Source of the DNA: Streptomyces ficellus
Lineage (GTDB): Bacteria; Actinomycetota; Actinomycetes; Streptomycetales; Streptomycetaceae
Assembly: GCF_009739905.1 (NCBI RefSeq)
Contig: NZ_CP034279.1
Span: forward strand, 6,572,001 to 6,636,000
Direction of reading: 5' to 3'
DNA length: 64,000 nt
The position numbers and the translations under genes are program-made. Below, piece after piece: positions 15,674-24,521 of this stretch (the first letter of the stretch is position 1; every line of letters starts with the position of its first letter). The notes below the pieces were generated by a model. It saw nothing but the letters and a program-made list of their open reading frames with translations, had not been told where the DNA came from and did not search any database.

Positions 15674-17029
15674 TCAGTGGCCCCTGCGCACCCGGGCGGC
15701 CTTGCGCGCCTCCGCCGTCCGGCGTGCCTCGGCGGCCCTGCGGGACTCCTTCGGGGCGCGGCCCTCGCGTGAGCCGAGGCCCCGGAAGGGCGCGCCGGTG
15801 CTCTTGCCCTTCCCGGCCGTCGCCGGGGCCCGCTTGGCGCCGGTGAGGGCGGACAGCTTCGCCTCGCCGGACCGCACCTGCGTTTCCACCGGCCGGACAC
15901 CGGCCTCGGACAGCACGCGGTTCACCTCCCGGCGCTGAGCCGGGGTGACCAGGGTGACGACGCTGCCGGACGCGCCCGCGCGCGCCGTGCGGCCGCCGCG
16001 GTGCAGGTAGTCCTTGGCGTCGGCGGGAGGGTCGACGTTGACGACGAGGTCGAGGTCGTCGACGTGGATGCCACGGGCCGCCACGTTGGTGGCCACCAGC
16101 ACGGTGACGTCGCCGTTCCTGAACTGGGCCAGCGTGTGGGAGCGCTGCGGCTGGGACTTCCCGCTGTGCAGCGCGGCGGCGCGCAGACCACTGGCCCGCA
16201 GGTGCCGGGTGAACTGGTCCACGCCGTGCTTGGTGTCCAGGAACATCAGCACCCGGCCGTCACGGGCGGCGATCTCGGTGGCGGTGGCGTACCGGTCGGC
16301 CGGGTGCACGTGCAGCACATGGTGCTCCATCGTGGTGACGACGTCCTCGGGGCGGTCGACCGAGGCGAGCACTGGGTCGTCGAGGTAGCGCGTGACGAGT
16401 CCCTCGACGTCACGGTCGAGGGTGGCCGAGAACAGCATCCGCTGCCCGTCGGGGCCCACCCGGTCCAGCAGGTCCGTCACCTGGGGCAGGAACCCCATGT
16501 CGCACATCTGGTCCGCCTCGTCCAGCACCGTGATCCGCACCGCGTCCAGCAGACAGTCCCGGCGCTCCACCAGGTCCGCCAGCCGTCCCGGAGTGGCGAC
16601 CACCAGCTCCGCGCCTGCCTTGAGCTCGGCGGCCTGCCGCCCGATCGACATTCCGCCCACCACGGTCGCCGTCCGGAGCCCCAGGGCCCGCGCGTAGGGC
16701 GCGAGGGCGTCGCCCACCTGCTGCGCGAGCTCCCGGGTCGGGACCAGGACCAGCGCCAGGGGCCGCTTGGAGCCGGCGCGCCGGCCCGCCGTGCGGGCGA
16801 GCAGCGCCAGCCCGAACGCGAGGGTCTTGCCCGACCCGGTCCGCGCCCGGGCGAGGACGTCACGGCCCGCCAGGGCGTTCGGCAGCGTGGCCGCCTGGAC
16901 GGGGAACGGCTCGCGCACCCCGAGGCCGGTCATCGTCGTGACCAGCACCGGCGGCAGGCCGAGCTCGGCGAAGGAGGCGACGGGCGGCAGCCCCGGCTCC
17001 GCTGGCCCGGCCGACGGCTTCGTGTTCAT
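15674..17029 (-). CDS. DEAD-box ATP-dependent RNA helicase
   Basis: A 451-residue RNA helicase. Visible motifs are the Q-motif region (PFPVQAATLP), Walker A ARTGSGKT, PTRELA, TPGRLADL, DEAD (VLDEADQM), SAT, and in the second RecA domain ATNVAARGIHVDDLDLV and HRGGRTARAG. The tail after ~400 is basic and Arg/Lys-rich, typical of RNA-binding extensions. It likely unwinds structured RNA during ribosome assembly, decay or cold growth. The ATG at 17029 is preceded by AGGAAGGG. A 12-bp perfect hairpin lies in its leader, which suggests post-transcriptional control, as is known for some other DEAD-box helicase genes. Confidence 0.93.
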   Translation of the reverse strand: MNTKPSAGPAEPGLPPVASFAELGLPPVLVTTMTGLGVREPFPVQAATLPNALAGRDVLARARTGSGKTLAFGLALLARTAGRRAGSKRPLALVLVPTRELAQQVGDALAPYARALGLRTATVVGGMSIGRQAAELKAGAELVVATPGRLADLVERRDCLLDAVRITVLDEADQMCDMGFLPQVTDLLDRVGPDGQRMLFSATLDRDVEGLVTRYLDDPVLASVDRPEDVVTTMEHHVLHVHPADRYATATEIAARDGRVLMFLDTKHGVDQFTRHLRASGLRAAALHSGKSQPQRSHTLAQFRNGDVTVLVATNVAARGIHVDDLDLVVNVDPPADAKDYLHRGGRTARAGASGSVVTLVTPAQRREVNRVLSEAGVRPVETQVRSGEAKLSALTGAKRAPATAGKGKSTGAPFRGLGSREGRAPKESRRAAEARRTAEARKAARVRRGH

Positions 17030-17063
17030 GGAACCCTTCCTGGTACGGCGCCCGGAACGAACC

Positions 17064-17094
17064 GGGGCCCGTACCTCTCCTCGGTACGGGCCCC
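17064..17094 (-). promoter_or_regulatory. 12-bp perfect hairpin in the helicase 5' leader
   Basis: GGGGCCCGTACC (17064-17075) pairs fully with GGTACGGGCCCC (17083-17094) across a 7-nt loop. It ends ~35 nt before the helicase start codon. It could act as an attenuator or a structure resolved by the helicase itself. It has no T-tract on either strand. A terminator for leftward transcription from 17175-17684 cannot be excluded. Confidence 0.6.
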
Positions 17095-17174
17095 GGCCAC
17101 GACGACGCGTGCCCCCGATTTTACCAGCCGGCGAGGTACGCCCCCGGCGCCGCCCGGACCGGGTGACCGGCCGG

Positions 17175-17684
17175 CTACCCGGCGTCCGGCCCCGTGCGCA
17201 GCTGGAGGACGGCGAGGTGCAGATCCTTCACGGCCAGCTGCGCCGCCTCGCGGTCCTCGCCGCGGTCCAGCGCCTCCAGCGCCGCGGCGGCCGCGGTGCG
17301 CACCGCGTGCGGCAGACCGTCGTCCGCGGAGATCCGGTAGGCGACCGTACGCCGTGCCGAGCGCTCCCCGGCGGAGACCCCGCCACCGGTCAGCGGGAAG
17401 ACGGCGGCCCCGTACGTCGCGATGCCCAGGAGCACCGCCTGCGCCAGGCCCTCGGCGTACCCCTGGTCGTGGGCGTCCTTCGCGGCGCGGTCGAAGCCGG
17501 CGAACACCCGTCGGCGGATCACCACCGAGCCGGCGAGGACGCCCGCGCCGGTCACGGCACCGGCGAGCACCGCGACGAACGGCCCGCTCACCATCAGGCC
17601 GCACAGAGCGGCCAGCACACCGCCGGCCAGCGTGAGTTCCACGGAGACGAGCAGGTGTACGCGGGCGACGGCGCGGGTGTTCAT
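17175..17684 (-). CDS. Hypothetical membrane protein
   Basis: A 169-residue protein with no recognised family. Two adjacent hydrophobic helices (~8-30 and ~33-55, separated by a short VSGPF turn) form a membrane hairpin. A cytoplasmic-looking helical region with AKDAHDQGYAEGLAQA follows, then an Ala-rich helix (AVRTAAAAALEALDRGEDREAAQLAVKDLHLAVLQLR). ATG at 17684 is used; ATG at 17693 is in frame, and neither has a ribosome site, so a leaderless transcript is likely. It is divergent from the AI-2E-family permease 64 bp away and upstream of the helicase on the same strand. Confidence 0.7.
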   Translation of the reverse strand: MNTRAVARVHLLVSVELTLAGGVLAALCGLMVSGPFVAVLAGAVTGAGVLAGSVVIRRRVFAGFDRAAKDAHDQGYAEGLAQAVLLGIATYGAAVFPLTGGGVSAGERSARRTVAYRISADDGLPHAVRTAAAAALEALDRGEDREAAQLAVKDLHLAVLQLRTGPDAG

Positions 17685-17748
17685 GCCGCGCATTATGCCG
17701 ACCGGCGGTGGCGGCGGGCCGTGATCGGCGTACCCATAGGGTGCTCCC

Positions 17749-18864
17749 ATGCCTGCTTCGCTCAGTTCCACGAAAACCGCCGCCGCGCTGCGCACCTCGG
17801 CGCGCGTCTGTCTCGAATCGCTGCTGGTCCTCCTGGCGGTGTCGGTCGCCCTGTGGCTGCTGGGACGGATGTGGTCGGTCGTCTGGCCTCTCATAGTGGG
17901 CCTGTTCATCACCACCCTGACCTGGCCCGTGGCCCGCTTCCTGCGCCGGCACGGGTGGCCCCCGGCCCTGGCCGCGTCGGCGGTGACCGTGCTGTTCCTG
18001 CTCGCGGTCACGGGCATCGTGGCGCTGATCGCCGTCCCGGTGGCCTCGCAGTCCGGCGAGTTGACCGACGGTGTGGTCGAAGGCATCCAGCGGGTGCGCG
18101 AATGGGCGGCCGGGCCGCCGCTGAACATCGGTGACGACCAGATCACCGGGGCCCTCGACACGGCCGTCGCCCGCATCCAGGACAGCATCGGCAGCATGGT
18201 CACCGCCGTGGTCACGGGGGTGAGCACCGTGGTCAACGGTGTGGTCACCGCCGTCCTGGCGCTCTTCCTGATGTTCTTCTTCCTCAAGGACGGCCCGCGC
18301 TTCCTGCCCTGGCTGACCCGTCAGCTGCCCGGCCGGCTGGCCACCGACGTCCCCGTGGTGGCGGAGCGCGGCTGGGAGACGCTCGGGGCGTTCGTCCGCT
18401 CCCAGGCGTTCGTCGGTCTGCTCGACGCCGTCCTGATCGGCATCGGCCTGTGGGTCCTCGACGTACCGCTGGTGCTGCCGCTCGCGGTGCTGACCTTCGT
18501 GTCCGCGTTCGTACCGATCGTGGGTGCCCTGTTCGCCGGTCTGGTCGCGGTGCTCATCGCCCTGGTCTACAACGGCCTGACGGACGCGCTCATCGTGCTG
18601 GCGCTCATCGTGGTGGTCCAGCAGCTCGAGGGCAACGTGTTCCAGCCCATGATCCAGAGCCGGGGGCTCGGCCTGCACGCCGCGGTCGTCCTCCTGGCGG
18701 TCACCCTCGGCGGAAGCCTGGCCGGCATCGTCGGCAGCCTCCTCGCCGTACCGGCGGCCGCGCTGGTCGCCGTGGTGTGGAACTACCTGCGCGAGCAGCT
18801 GGCCGACCCCTCGCCGGAACCGGAGGCCGACGGAACACCCTCCGGCGCGGCCGTCCCCTCCTAG
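17749..18864 (+). CDS. AI-2E family transporter (UPF0118/PerM-type permease)
   Basis: A 371-residue protein with about eight membrane helices, grouped as two N-terminal helices, a soluble segment (~95-145), then the C-terminal bundle. The family pattern is clear: ALFLMFFFLKDGPRF, VFVSAFVPIVGALFAG-like and VQQLEGNVFQPMIQSRGLGLHAAVVLLAVTLGG-like stretches. Family members export small molecules or act as Na+/H+ antiporters; the name comes from the E. coli autoinducer-2 exporter and does not prove that substrate here. The ATG at 17749 follows AGGG at a suitable distance. Confidence 0.88.
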   Translation: MPASLSSTKTAAALRTSARVCLESLLVLLAVSVALWLLGRMWSVVWPLIVGLFITTLTWPVARFLRRHGWPPALAASAVTVLFLLAVTGIVALIAVPVASQSGELTDGVVEGIQRVREWAAGPPLNIGDDQITGALDTAVARIQDSIGSMVTAVVTGVSTVVNGVVTAVLALFLMFFFLKDGPRFLPWLTRQLPGRLATDVPVVAERGWETLGAFVRSQAFVGLLDAVLIGIGLWVLDVPLVLPLAVLTFVSAFVPIVGALFAGLVAVLIALVYNGLTDALIVLALIVVVQQLEGNVFQPMIQSRGLGLHAAVVLLAVTLGGSLAGIVGSLLAVPAAALVAVVWNYLREQLADPSPEPEADGTPSGAAVPS

Positions 18865-19026
18865 GGCGCGCTGCGGGAGTCCTGGTCGGGAACGCCTACG
18901 GACGGGGGGCCGCGCGGCGAGCCTCACCCCGGCGGGCGGCGGCGGGTGCAGGATCGGTGCGAGAACGGTGCGCACCGGCCGTACCGGCCGTCGGACCGTG
19001 CCCGTCGCGCCGGAGGAGGATCCGCC

Positions 19027-19896
19027 GTGGAACAGCCCGACCCTTCGCACCCCGCCGGTGAGGACACCGGTGACGGCCGCTACGGCGAGGCGGTGTTCCC
19101 GGCGGAGCGGCCGGGCGAGGACGAACGGATCGACCTCGGCGCCCTCGCCTACGACACGACCACCTTCGCACGGCTCGCCGCGCTCGGGGCCGGACCCGGG
19201 TGGCGCTGCCTGGACGTGGGGGCCGGTACGGGAACGGTGGCCCGCGGGCTCCTGGAGGGGCTCGGTGTCACGTCCGTCCTCGCCGTCGACCGTGACGTGC
19301 GGTTCCTCGCCGCCCGGCCCGTACCGGGGCTCACCGTGAGGGAGGCGGACGTCACCGACCCGGGCTTCGGCGCCGGGCGCTTCCACCTCGTCCACGCACG
19401 GTTCGTCCTGATGCACCTGCCCGAGCGGCGGCGCCTCATCGGGCGGCTGAGTGAACTGCTCGCCCCCGGCGGGGTGCTGGTCCTCAGCGACGCCGCCGAC
19501 CTGACCTCCGCGGGGGCGGCGGACACCCCGTACACGCGGGTGATGCGGGCGATGTGGCAGGGCCTGAGGGACACCATCGGGACGGACGTCACCTGGGTGC
19601 CCGGATACCCCCGTCTGCTGCGCGAAGCCGGACTCACCTCCGTGGCGGCGGAGGTGTACGTCCCTCCGCTGCTGCCCGGCAGCGCCATCAGCCGGTTCTG
19701 GGCCGACACGTGGCACCGCGCCCGGGAGGCGATCACGGCGACCGGCCTCGTCGACGACGCGACGGTCGAGGAGGCCGTCCGCTGCCTGGAGTCACCGGAC
19801 TGCGCCGAGCTGTCCCCGGGGATGCTCACCGCCTGGGGCCGCCGCCCGGGTCCGGCTCATACCCCGACGACCTTGGACTTCGCGGACAACTCGTAG
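19027..19896 (+). CDS. Class I SAM-dependent methyltransferase
   Basis: A 289-residue protein. SAM motif I is CLDVGAGTGTVARGLL (~60-75). The acidic end of strand 2 is AVDRDVRF, then VREADVTD and the motif IV/post-motif region FHLVHARFVLMHLPERR, LLAPGGVLVLSD. This is the small-molecule methyltransferase fold; the C-terminal half supplies a substrate lid. The acceptor is unknown. The GTG start at 19027 has AGGAGGA 6 nt upstream. Its last 40 bp overlap the end of the convergent DUF4139 gene. Confidence 0.85.
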   Translation: MEQPDPSHPAGEDTGDGRYGEAVFPAERPGEDERIDLGALAYDTTTFARLAALGAGPGWRCLDVGAGTGTVARGLLEGLGVTSVLAVDRDVRFLAARPVPGLTVREADVTDPGFGAGRFHLVHARFVLMHLPERRRLIGRLSELLAPGGVLVLSDAADLTSAGAADTPYTRVMRAMWQGLRDTIGTDVTWVPGYPRLLREAGLTSVAAEVYVPPLLPGSAISRFWADTWHRAREAITATGLVDDATVEEAVRCLESPDCAELSPGMLTAWGRRPGPAHTPTTLDFADNS

Positions 19897-21416
19897 ACCA
19901 GGGTGATCGTCCGGTGGCCGCCCGGCGGCAGGAGGACGTCCCAGCGGACGAGGCCCTCGGCGTCGACCGGGCCGGGCGGCGGCGAGCAGGCGTCCTCGCG
20001 GACCCGTACCTCCACCGCCGCGACCTCGGAGACCGGGATCCGCTCCCGCACCACGACCGTGCGCCCCGCCTGCTCCCCGGGCGCGGAGAACCGGGACAGG
20101 TGCAGCCGGACGGTCCGGGTGACCACGGTCCGCTGGGAGAGCCCCGCGACGTCACGGGACTCCTCGGTCTCCCGGACCACCCGGTGGTCGTCGCAACTGC
20201 CGAAGGCGAGCTCGACGGGCGCGCCGGGCGCGGTGAAGTCCAGCGTGGAGCGGCCGCCGAACCCGCCGCCGCGGACCAGGTCCACGGGCCCGGCGAGCAG
20301 GGCGTGGCCCGACCGGTTGTCGCACCGCACCACCCGGGTGACCAGCGGTGACAGTTCGGGCGTACAGGCGTACTCGCTGCGGGCCTCCGTGGTGAAGGCG
20401 GACAGCGGCACCCGGTGCGCGCGTCCGTCCGCGCGTACCGAGACCGGCGCGGGGGAGTGCAGCACCCGGGCCTCGCCGCCGTCGTCCACCCCGGGCAGGC
20501 CCTGCACCGGGGCGGGGCCCAGGTCGCCGATCTCCTCCTCGCGCAACTCGACGTGCACGGTGCGGCGTTCCTCGGGGGAGCGGTCCTCGAGCGTCAGCCG
20601 GTCCTCGCCCAGCCGCGGGGGCTCGGTGGCCGACGCCGAGCGGGCGGTCGACAGCGTCAGCCGTACGTCCGACCAGTCCTCGCCGGTGCGCTGCCAGACC
20701 ATCGCGTCGGTCTCCAGCGTCAACGAGTCCCCGTCGAGCACGGCACGGTACGCGGGCCGCCACAGCGCGCACGGGGTGAGGTGGGTCAGCCGCAGCCCGG
20801 CCCGCCCGGCCTCCGCCGCGTCCACGGTCAGCTCGATGTGGCCGACCAGCTCGGCCGGCTGCTCCTCGGCATCGTCCAACGCCCGCCGGGAGGCGCCCAG
20901 TTCGGCGTCGAGAGCGGCCAGGCGGGCCTCCGCGGCGCGGAGTCGCTCGCCGTACGTGTCGCGTTCCCCGTCCAGCCGGTCCAGTTCACCGGACCAGCGG
21001 GCCCCTTCGGTCTCCCCGGAGCCGGCACCCTCACCGATCTCCCGCAGCAGGTCGGCGGTCAGGCGGCCGAGCAGCCCGAGGCGGGTGCGCAGCCGGTCGC
21101 GCCGCTGCTCCAGGACGAGCCGCTCCTCCTCCAGACCGTGCACGCGCCGGCGCAGCGCGGAGTCGGCGGCGGACGGCAGCGGCCCGCGCGGCGTCCAGGT
21201 GCGGACGATCCGCACGTCGAGCACGGTCGCGGGGTGACCGCCGGTCAGCTCGGCGTGCAGGCTGCGGTCGACGGCGAGCGCGCCGACCGGTCCGAGCCGC
21301 AGCCGCTGGACGCCGGCGGCCAGGTCGAGCACGGTGGTCCGCTCGACGTGGGCGCGGTCCTCCAGGCAGGTGACGGCGGTGACGGGGAGGGCGATCGGCT
21401 CGGGTGCCGTGGGCAT
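19857..21416 (-). CDS. DUF4139 / mucoidy-inhibitor-A-like protein (second of a tandem pair)
   Basis: A 519-residue protein. The N-terminal beta domain (~5-75) is followed by a charged coiled coil (~80-185, RVHGLEEERLVLEQRRDRLRTRL...RLDGERDTYGERLRAAEARLAAL). A C-terminal DUF4139 beta domain follows from ~205 (LTHLTPCALWRPAYRAVLDGDSLTLETDAMVWQRTGEDWSDVRLTLSTA). No signal peptide or membrane helix is seen, so it is probably cytoplasmic. Biochemical function is unknown. It starts 4 bp after the stop of the upstream paralogue, so the two are surely co-translated. Its 3' end overlaps the convergent methyltransferase gene by 40 bp. Confidence 0.85.
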   Translation of the reverse strand: MPTAPEPIALPVTAVTCLEDRAHVERTTVLDLAAGVQRLRLGPVGALAVDRSLHAELTGGHPATVLDVRIVRTWTPRGPLPSAADSALRRRVHGLEEERLVLEQRRDRLRTRLGLLGRLTADLLREIGEGAGSGETEGARWSGELDRLDGERDTYGERLRAAEARLAALDAELGASRRALDDAEEQPAELVGHIELTVDAAEAGRAGLRLTHLTPCALWRPAYRAVLDGDSLTLETDAMVWQRTGEDWSDVRLTLSTARSASATEPPRLGEDRLTLEDRSPEERRTVHVELREEEIGDLGPAPVQGLPGVDDGGEARVLHSPAPVSVRADGRAHRVPLSAFTTEARSEYACTPELSPLVTRVVRCDNRSGHALLAGPVDLVRGGGFGGRSTLDFTAPGAPVELAFGSCDDHRVVRETEESRDVAGLSQRTVVTRTVRLHLSRFSAPGEQAGRTVVVRERIPVSEVAAVEVRVREDACSPPPGPVDAEGLVRWDVLLPPGGHRTITLVYELSAKSKVVGV

Positions 21417-21420
21417 GACG

Positions 21421-23481
21421 TCAGCTCCTGCGGTTGCCGCCGGCCAGGGTCTTGCCGGCCGGGATGCGGATCTCGTAGCCGCCGTCGAGTGAGGCGGTGC
21501 CCCCGGCGGGCAGGCCGACCCGCCACAGGCGGGTGCCCGGGGCGTGGTGCTCGGGCCCGGCGCCCGCCTCGGGCGTCGTCCAGTCGGCCCGTTCCTCGAT
21601 CCGGACGTCCGGCTCGGAGGTGACGGGTACGCGCTCGCGCACCTCGACGGTGACGGGCGTCGCGAGCCGGTTGGCCAGTTCCACGTGGACGCGGTGGTCC
21701 AGCACGGTGGTGCCGCCCCGCAGCCCGGCGGCCGACTCGTGGAGGTTCGTGCGCCGGGTGACCCGGATGCCCTCGGCGGGCCCGAGACCCACCCGGCGGA
21801 CCGCGCCGGGCGGCAGGGTGGGCAGCGCGGCGGTCAGCAGGTGGTCGTCGTCGACGGTCACCTCCACCGGACCGGCCAGCAGGGCCTGGTCCGTGGCGTT
21901 GGACAGCACCAGCGTCGCGTACACGGTCTGCTCCACGGACGGCACGCACAGGTACTCGGTGTGCAGGCCGACCGGGATCTCGGTGACCGTGACGGTGTGC
22001 CAGGTGCCGTCCGAGGGGATGTCGGCGCGCGCGGCGGCGTCGTACCGGTGGTCGAAGGAGCCCGCCGACTCGCGGGGCCGCACGGCGTGCCCGGGCAGCG
22101 GCAGCGCGGCCACCGCTTCGGCGCGGCGGCGGTGTTCGGTCGCCACCGGGTCGAAGGGGGCGTCGGGGAACAGCCGGCCCCTGCGGGCCGCCTGCTCGTC
22201 GGCGCCGCTCAGGACGAGGGCCGCGTAGTCGAGTTCGGCGCCGCTGGGCCGCGGCGGGCCGGGCACGGGCGGCGGCCCCGGTACGGGGGGCGGGGACGGC
22301 GCGGCGCCGGGTGCGGCGGGCGCGAGCCCGGCCGGTGCGGTGGGCGGCCTGCCACCCGTGCGCGCCCGGGCGCCCGGCCTCGCCTGGGCGGGGGGCGCGG
22401 CGGCGAAGGGCGCGCCGTAGGGCGCCGGGGCGGCAGCCGCCATGGCGGGCGGCGGGGGCGGTGCTCCATAACCCTGCGGCGCCGGGGGCGGAGGCGGGGG
22501 TGGGGGAGGGGCGCCACCGGCGGCCACCGCCACCGGCCCGGCCGTTGCCGGAGCGGGGCGCGGGCCGGCTGTGTCGTACCCGGAGAACAGGTCGGCCAGC
22601 CCGGCCGGGGGTTCGCGCCAGCCGGACGGCGCGGGGGCGGGCTGACGGCGTCCGATCCGCATCGAGCGCAGCCGTGGCAGATCGGTGCGGCGCCGCAGAT
22701 CGGCGGTGGCCAGGGCGACGCGCACCCCCGTCCAGTCCTCGCCGGTGCGCTGGGCGACCGAGGCGCGCAGCACCAGACGGCCACTGCCGTCGCCCTGCCG
22801 GTGGGTGAGGCGGTACGCCGGTACCCACACCGCGCCCGGCACGCCGTACTCCAGCTCCAGCTCCACCTCCGCGTCACCGGCCCCGTCGAGGGTGAGCACC
22901 GCGCAGACCGTGGTCTCCACGTGCGCCGCAGGGGCGTCGGTGGAGGCGCGGGCCAGCCGGTCCTCGGCCAGGGCCAGCTCGTGCCGGGTGCCGCGGAGCT
23001 CCTCCTCCAGTTCGGCGAGGCGGGCGTGAAGCGTCGTCAGCCGGTCGTCGACGAAATCGGCCAGCTCCAGCCACGCGTCGACCGGGGTGCGGCGGTGCGG
23101 GTCGTCGCGCCTGCGGGCCGGCGGCACCGGGTGCAGGGCGCCGACCTCCGCGATCAGCCCCAGCTGCCGGTCGCGGCGCCCCTCGGCGGCCGCGTACGCG
23201 TCGCGCAGCCGCTCGGCCTCGCCCCGCAGGGCATGGGACGTGTCCGCGTCGAGCGGCTCCGCCCCGACCTCCACCCGGGCCCCGGTGACGCGCACCCCGT
23301 CGGCGCCGAGGACGCGGACCCGCAGCGAACCGGGGTCCAGGGAGCGGGGCAGCCCCGCGACGCGCACCCGGCCGTCCGGCGGCACGCAGCCCTTGGCGAG
23401 GCGGCGGCAGAGCGCGCCCCGCGCGTACACCACCACCGAGTCGAGGACCGATTCCCACTTCGGTGCCGTACCAGCCGTCAT
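21421..23481 (-). CDS. DUF4139 / mucoidy-inhibitor-A-like protein with proline-rich insert (first of a tandem pair)
   Basis: A 686-residue paralogue of the next gene: N-terminal beta domain (VVVYARGALCRRLAKG), coiled coil (~85-190) and DUF4139 region (GVPGAVWVPAYRLTH, RTGEDWTGVRVALATADL). It differs by a long insert (~290-440) rich in Pro, Ala and Gly, including a run of nine prolines and APAPYG-type repeats. The insert splits the C-terminal beta domain and is probably disordered or partner-binding. The ATG at 23481 has GGGGGG upstream. It is divergent from the iron-regulated transporter. Function is unknown. Confidence 0.85.
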   Translation of the reverse strand: MTAGTAPKWESVLDSVVVYARGALCRRLAKGCVPPDGRVRVAGLPRSLDPGSLRVRVLGADGVRVTGARVEVGAEPLDADTSHALRGEAERLRDAYAAAEGRRDRQLGLIAEVGALHPVPPARRRDDPHRRTPVDAWLELADFVDDRLTTLHARLAELEEELRGTRHELALAEDRLARASTDAPAAHVETTVCAVLTLDGAGDAEVELELEYGVPGAVWVPAYRLTHRQGDGSGRLVLRASVAQRTGEDWTGVRVALATADLRRRTDLPRLRSMRIGRRQPAPAPSGWREPPAGLADLFSGYDTAGPRPAPATAGPVAVAAGGAPPPPPPPPPAPQGYGAPPPPPAMAAAAPAPYGAPFAAAPPAQARPGARARTGGRPPTAPAGLAPAAPGAAPSPPPVPGPPPVPGPPRPSGAELDYAALVLSGADEQAARRGRLFPDAPFDPVATEHRRRAEAVAALPLPGHAVRPRESAGSFDHRYDAAARADIPSDGTWHTVTVTEIPVGLHTEYLCVPSVEQTVYATLVLSNATDQALLAGPVEVTVDDDHLLTAALPTLPPGAVRRVGLGPAEGIRVTRRTNLHESAAGLRGGTTVLDHRVHVELANRLATPVTVEVRERVPVTSEPDVRIEERADWTTPEAGAGPEHHAPGTRLWRVGLPAGGTASLDGGYEIRIPAGKTLAGGNRRS

Positions 23482-23607
23482 GTGCCGCCCCCCGCCGCAT
23501 CCGTGCTGAGCGAAGCCTACGCCCGCTCCGCGCGGTGTCCCCGGCGAGCCCCGGAACCGGTGCCGGACGCGGGTAGGCAGAGTTTGGCGGGAATTCGCCT
23601 TGCGTCC

Positions 23608-23628
23608 CGACAGGGGGACCCCCTGTCG
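23608..23628. promoter_or_regulatory. 21-bp perfect palindrome in the muiA-like/siderophore divergent promoter region
   Basis: Arms of 10 bp (CGACAGGGGG and CCCCCTGTCG) flank a single A. It lies 9 bp upstream of the iron box and 33 bp before the ABC gene's GTG, so it overlaps the likely promoter. It may be a second operator or a hairpin. No binding protein is identified. Confidence 0.55.
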
Positions 23629-23636
23629 AGATCTTC

Positions 23637-23655
23637 TAAGGTTAGGCTAACCTGC
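23637..23655. promoter_or_regulatory. Iron box (DmdR/DtxR-type operator)
   Basis: TAAGGTTAGGCTAACCTGC contains the perfect 7-1-7 palindrome AGGTTAG-G-CTAACCT and agrees closely with the known Streptomyces DmdR consensus TTAGGTTAGGCTAACCTAA. It ends 6 bp before the GTG of the ABC ATPase gene. Iron-loaded DmdR would block transcription of the transporter operon. Confidence 0.9.
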
Positions 23656-23660
23656 GTCGC

Positions 23661-24521
23661 GTGCATGCAGGTGAAGAGTTCTCCGAAGCCACCCGCTCCC
23701 GCGGCCACGAACTGTCGGCCACCGGAGTCACCGTGGCGTACGACGGCGTCGACGTCGTCCACGACGCGGCGGTGACGCTGCGCCCCGGCGCCGTGACCGT
23801 CCTCGTGGGCCCCAACGGCAGCGGCAAGTCCACGCTCCTGCGGACCATCGCACGGCTCCAGCGGCCCAGGACCGCCCAGCTCGTCCTGGACGGCGCCACC
23901 GACGGCCTCGCCCTGAGCCCCCGTGAGTTCTCCCGGCACGTCGCCCTGCTGACCCAGGGACGGCCCACCCCCAGCGGGCTGACCGTACGGGACGTCGTCG
24001 AGTTCGGCCGCTACCCCTACCGGGGCCGCTGGGGCAGGACCGACCCGGACGGACCCGCCGCCGTGGACCGCGCGCTCGCGATGACCGGCGTCACGGAACT
24101 CGCCGACCGCGGGGCCGAGCACCTCTCCGGCGGCCAGCTCCAGCGCGTCTGGCTCGCCGGCTGCCTCGCCCAGGAGACCGGCGTCCTGCTCCTCGACGAA
24201 CCCACCACCTACCTCGACCTGCGCTACCAGGTCGAACTCCTCGACCTGATGCGCGACCTCGCGGACGACCACGGCATCGCCGTCGGCGCCGTCCTGCACG
24301 ACCTCGACCAGGCCGCGGCCGTGGCCGACCGGATCGTCCTGCTCTGCGCGGGACGCGTCACCGCCGACGGCCTCCCCGAGGACGTCCTCACGGCCGAACG
24401 CCTCACCAGCACCTACGGCATCCGCATCGAGGTCGACACCGACCCCCTCACCGGCCGGCTGCGCACCCGCGCCATCGGCCGCCACCACTCGCGAAGCGAA
24501 AGGCTCAGCACCACCTCATGA
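23661..24521 (+). CDS. Iron-siderophore ABC transporter, ATP-binding subunit
   Basis: A 286-residue FepC/FhuC-type ATPase: Walker A GPNGSGKST (~52-60), Q-loop LLTQGRP, signature LSGGQLQRVWLAG, Walker B VLLLDEPTTYLDL and switch histidine VLHDLDQAA. It drives uptake through the fused permease encoded two genes downstream. GTG at 23661 is used; it lies 6 bp past the iron box with no ribosome site, so the mRNA may be leaderless, or translation may start at a codon slightly downstream. Its TGA overlaps the ATG of the binding-protein gene (ATGA). Confidence 0.92.
   Translation: MHAGEEFSEATRSRGHELSATGVTVAYDGVDVVHDAAVTLRPGAVTVLVGPNGSGKSTLLRTIARLQRPRTAQLVLDGATDGLALSPREFSRHVALLTQGRPTPSGLTVRDVVEFGRYPYRGRWGRTDPDGPAAVDRALAMTGVTELADRGAEHLSGGQLQRVWLAGCLAQETGVLLLDEPTTYLDLRYQVELLDLMRDLADDHGIAVGAVLHDLDQAAAVADRIVLLCAGRVTADGLPEDVLTAERLTSTYGIRIEVDTDPLTGRLRTRAIGRHHSRSERLSTTS

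Noticed and set aside
17030..19716. Long minus-strand open frame across the AI-2E permease and methyltransferase genes
   Set aside because: It reads as His/Gln/Arg-rich low complexity; the plus-strand genes carry clear motifs and ribosome sites.
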